From: Croceibacterium sp.
GTDB taxonomy: Bacteria > Pseudomonadota > Alphaproteobacteria > Sphingomonadales > Sphingomonadaceae
DNA length: 33,222 bases
Assembly (NCBI GenBank): GCA_025450635.1
Contig: JANWHA010000024.1
Span: 1-33,222 of the forward strand
Reading direction: 5' to 3'
The notes under the pieces were generated by a model. That model saw nothing but the letters and a program-made list of their open reading frames with translations, was not told where the DNA came from and did not search any database. Both the position numbers and the translations under genes were made by a program. Shown piece by piece: positions 30,916 to 33,222 of the stretch. Numbering within the stretch: position 1 is the stretch's first letter; each line of letters opens with the position of its first letter.

Positions 30916-31542
30916 TTACTGCTTCTGGAACGCGGCAGTGATGGTCATGTCGACCTCATCGCCGACCATCGGGACGAACTGCTTCACGCCGAAGTCGCTG
31001 CGCTTGATCGTGGCGTGACCTTCGAAGGCAATCGTTTCCTTCTTCGACATCGGATCGGACCCGACTGCCTTGAAGGTGGCGTTGATCACGCCGGGCTTGG
31101 TCACCCCGTGGATGGTGAAGTTCCCGGCAACCTCGGCGCTCTTGCCGTGGACCGTTACGCTGGTCGATTCAAAGTGCGCGGTGGGATACTTCGCGGTGTC
31201 GAAGAACATCGGCCCGAGCAGTTCCTTGTCGAGCGCTGCGATGGTCGTGTGAATGGTGTCGACCGGCACATCGACGGACAAGTGGTCGTTCTTCGCGTTC
31301 TTCGGATCGAGCATCAGAGTGCCCATCGCCCCCGACAGCAGGCCCATGTTCTGCGTGAAGCCGAGGTGCTTGTAGCTGTACATGATCTGCGTGTGGTTCG
31401 GATCCGTCTTGTACGTGCCGGCCGTCACCTTCGAAGCGTCCATGCTGGGCCCGGCGGGCACGGGGCCCTGCTGGGCGTGCACAGCCCCGAAAGCGAGCGT
31501 CGCAGCGCCGGCCGCCGCAAAGGCGAGAATCGATTTACGCAT
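30916..31542 (-). CDS. YceI-family periplasmic lipocalin-like protein
   Basis: A 208-aa secreted protein. The Sec signal peptide is MRKSILAFAAAGAATLAFGA plus VHA, with likely cleavage at AHA|QQ. The mature part matches the YceI beta-barrel: GTYKTDPNHTQIMYSYKHLG (start of the barrel), FFDTAKYPTAHFESTSV, the strand GNFTIHGVTKPGVINATF, and HATIKRSDFGVKQFVPMVGD. YceI proteins bind isoprenoid lipids such as polyprenyl chains and are often induced by alkaline or other stress. The ATG at 31542 has GGGAGA upstream. It stands alone between leuA and trpD, with a 74-nt upstream gap. Confidence 0.93.
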   Translation of the reverse strand: MRKSILAFAAAGAATLAFGAVHAQQGPVPAGPSMDASKVTAGTYKTDPNHTQIMYSYKHLGFTQNMGLLSGAMGTLMLDPKNAKNDHLSVDVPVDTIHTTIAALDKELLGPMFFDTAKYPTAHFESTSVTVHGKSAEVAGNFTIHGVTKPGVINATFKAVGSDPMSKKETIAFEGHATIKRSDFGVKQFVPMVGDEVDMTITAAFQKQ

Positions 31543-31577
31543 GGTTGAGATCTCCCGTGGAATTGTTCAGGCCGACT

Positions 31578-31597
31578 TTGACAAGTTCAATTGACAA
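31578..31597. repeat. TTGACAA direct repeat in the yceI upstream region
   Basis: TTGACAA-GTTCAA-TTGACAA at 31578-31597, 36 nt upstream of the yceI start. Either copy, or the TTGTCA on the minus strand, could serve as a -35 element or as an operator half-site pair, but no matching -10 is obvious. Confidence 0.3.
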
Positions 31598-31616
31598 TGT
31601 CCAGTGAAGCAGCGGC

Positions 31617-32609
31617 TTATTTCGCGGCGGCGATCCAGCAGTCGAGCAACGCCTTGGCGAGCCCTTTGTCGAGCGCCTCGCCCGCTTCCTCGACGCCGTC
31701 CGCCCAGCTTTCGACCTCACCGGCGACCATCAGCGCCCCCGCGGCGTTGAACAACACCGCGTCGCGATAGGGCCCCGGCGTTCCCATCAGCAAGGCGCGG
31801 AGCGCCGCGGCGTTGTGCTCGGCATCGCCCCCGCGGATCGCTTCGATCGGCGCGTGCGGCAGGCCGGCGCGGGCCGCATCGACGCGGTGCATTTCGAAAT
31901 CGTGGTCGACGACCTCCGCGAGCTCGTTGCCGCCGGCGAGGCTCAGCTCGTCGAGCCCCTCGTCGCCCGAGACGATGAACGAGCGCTGCGTCCCGAGATG
32001 CGCCATCGCCTCGGCGTAGATCGGCACGTAGGCGGGCCGGGCGATGCCGATCAGCTGGCGCCGCACCCGCGCCGGGTTCGACAGCGGGCCCATCAGGTTG
32101 AAGATCGTCCGCCGGCCGATGCGCTTCCTGATCGGCTGGATGCGCCGCATCGCCGGGTGATGGTTGGCCGCGAACAGGAAGCAGATGCCAATCTCGCGCA
32201 AAGTCATTTCGGCGGTGCGTCCGGCGGCGTCCATGTCGAGGCCCAGCACCTCGAGCGTGTCGGCCGCGCCGGCCTTGGAGCTGGCCGCACGGTTGCCGTG
32301 CTTGGCCACCGGCACCCCGCACGCGGCGACTACCAGGCTGACGGCCGTCGAGACGTTGAGCGTATGGTGCCCGTCGCCGCCGGTGCCGCAGACGTCGATC
32401 GCGTTCTCCGGTGACTCGATCGGCAGCATCCGGGCGCGCAGCGCGCGCGCTGCTCCCGCGATCTCGGCGGCGGTTTCGCCACGATCGGACAGCTCGGTCA
32501 GGAACCGCGCGATGTCGTCGTCGGAGACCTGGCCGTCGAGCATTTGGCCGAATACGACCTCGGCCAGGTCCTCGCTGAGGTGCGGTTCGACCTCGGGGAG
32601 GGAGGTCAT
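31617..32609 (-). CDS. trpD: anthranilate phosphoribosyltransferase
   Basis: A 330-aa enzyme that joins anthranilate to PRPP, the second step of tryptophan synthesis. It has [20 protein letters not shown] (the GTGGDG PRPP motif), [21 protein letters not shown] (substrate loop) and the metal-binding helix of [32 protein letters not shown] is the family's signature. The open frame extends upstream, but the ATG at 32609 overlaps the trpG stop as ATGA and has GGGAGG upstream. This gives translational coupling and a normal N-terminus ([20 protein letters not shown]). Confidence 0.96.
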   Translation of the reverse strand: MTSLPEVEPHLSEDLAEVVFGQMLDGQVSDDDIARFLTELSDRGETAAEIAGAARALRARMLPIESPENAIDVCGTGGDGHHTLNVSTAVSLVVAACGVPVAKHGNRAASSKAGAADTLEVLGLDMDAAGRTAEMTLREIGICFLFAANHHPAMRRIQPIRKRIGRRTIFNLMGPLSNPARVRRQLIGIARPAYVPIYAEAMAHLGTQRSFIVSGDEGLDELSLAGGNELAEVVDHDFEMHRVDAARAGLPHAPIEAIRGGDAEHNAAALRALLMGTPGPYRDAVLFNAAGALMVAGEVESWADGVEEAGEALDKGLAKALLDCWIAAAK

Positions 32610-33205
32610 GCGGTTTGCTTGGCCTTGATTCCGCAAATCGCGAGGAAATTGGCGAGCAGCTCGTGGCCGTGCTCGGTGGCGATGCTCTCCGGATGGAACT
32701 GCACGCCGTGGATCGGCAGCGTCTCGTGCCGGAAGCCCATCACGCTGGTCCCGTCGAGGCCCGGTGTCTCGCTGGTGGCGTTGACGATCAGCGAGGGCGG
32801 AATGTCCTCGACGATCAGCGAATGGTAGCGCGTCGCCGTGAACGGGCTGGGCAGGCCCTCGAAGACGCCCGTGCCGTCGTGATCGACCAGGCTGGTCTTG
32901 CCGTGCATCAGCCCGCCCCGCACGACCTGGCCGCCGAAATGCTGGCCGATCGCCTGGTGGCCGAGGCACACGCCCAGCAGCGGCCGCTCCGCGTCGGCGC
33001 ATGCGGCCACAAGATCGAGGCTGATGCCCGCCTCGTTCGGCGTGCACGGGCCGGGCGAGATCAGGAAGCCCTTGGCCCCGCTGGAGATCGCCTGCCCGGC
33101 AGAAATCGCATCGTTGCGCACGACGTCCACCTCGGCGCCCAGCTCCATCAGGTAGTGGACCAGGTTGAAGGTGAAGCTGTCGTAGTTGTCGATCACCAGA
33201 ATCAT
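32606..33205 (-). CDS. trpG: anthranilate synthase component II (glutamine amidotransferase)
   Basis: A 199-aa class-I glutamine amidotransferase that supplies ammonia to TrpE (or PabB). It starts [20 protein letters not shown]. The nucleophile Cys lies in [17 protein letters not shown], and the catalytic His and Glu lie in [26 protein letters not shown] is the oxyanion-hole region. It overlaps trpD by 4 nt (ATGA), so the pair belongs to a trp operon that continues beyond the right edge, where trpE would be expected. PabA use is also possible, as in many bacteria sharing one subunit. Confidence 0.95.
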   Translation of the reverse strand: MILVIDNYDSFTFNLVHYLMELGAEVDVVRNDAISAGQAISSGAKGFLISPGPCTPNEAGISLDLVAACADAERPLLGVCLGHQAIGQHFGGQVVRGGLMHGKTSLVDHDGTGVFEGLPSPFTATRYHSLIVEDIPPSLIVNATSETPGLDGTSVMGFRHETLPIHGVQFHPESIATEHGHELLANFLAICGIKAKQTA

Positions 33206-33222
33206 GGCTCGCGGCTTTCGGC

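Noticed and set aside
31617-33047. Extended 476-codon frame for trpD
   Set aside because: The extra N-terminal part is a shadow of trpG; the ATGA overlap sets the trpD start at 32609.

Overview
The window looks like chromosomal core DNA from a high-GC alphaproteobacterium, most likely a member of the Sphingomonadales. The evidence is indirect. Three kinds of signal fit: alphaproteobacterial LexA boxes (GAAC-N7-GAAC), EcfG-type general-stress promoters (GGAAC-N16/17-CGTT-like), and dense GC-rich palindromic repeats. Gene orders such as aroK-aroB and xerD-accA, an imuA-imuB / udgX-dnaE2 mutasome and Flp pilins also fit. No species call is possible from the sequence alone.

Layout. 0-3.2 kb (minus): POT-family peptide transporter, then aroB and aroK overlapping by 10 nt. 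3.3-7.1 kb (plus): a 44-aa membrane protein and a 607-aa secreted helical-repeat-like protein of unknown function (GTGA overlap), then xerD and accA. 7.1-8.5 kb: two Flp pilin genes (minus), a MutT-like Nudix gene, and tRNA-Arg(ACG) followed by a terminator and a 19-nt copy of the tRNA 3' end. 8.5-14.3 kb: a GT-C-like membrane glycosyltransferase, a zincin-like protease, a hemerythrin-domain protein, folE, a MurA-type enolpyruvyl transferase, a DUF2383-type four-helix protein and a general-stress PNPOx-like protein. The hemerythrin and PNPOx-like genes carry EcfG-like promoters.

14.3-21.9 kb is the most interesting part: an SOS mutasome. imuA-imuB starts behind one exact LexA box. udgX-dnaE2 starts behind a second exact box, shared with a divergent DUF72 gene. 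UdgX is the uracil-DNA glycosylase that crosslinks itself to DNA, and it is encoded 1 nt from the error-prone polymerase DnaE2. Four palindromic repeat elements of three sequence types sit inside the imuB and dnaE2 reading frames (two in each). All are read through in frame. One type occurs in both genes in the same frame, so two partner proteins carry nearly the same inserted peptide.

21.9-33.2 kb: LysE exporter, a DUF47/Pit phosphate pair, two tRNA-Glu genes, recJ, an unknown protein, a frameshifted AHH-domain gene, an unknown anchored protein, leuA with a leucine-rich leader peptide and attenuator-like RNA pairings, yceI, and trpG-trpD (ATGA overlap) running in from the right edge.
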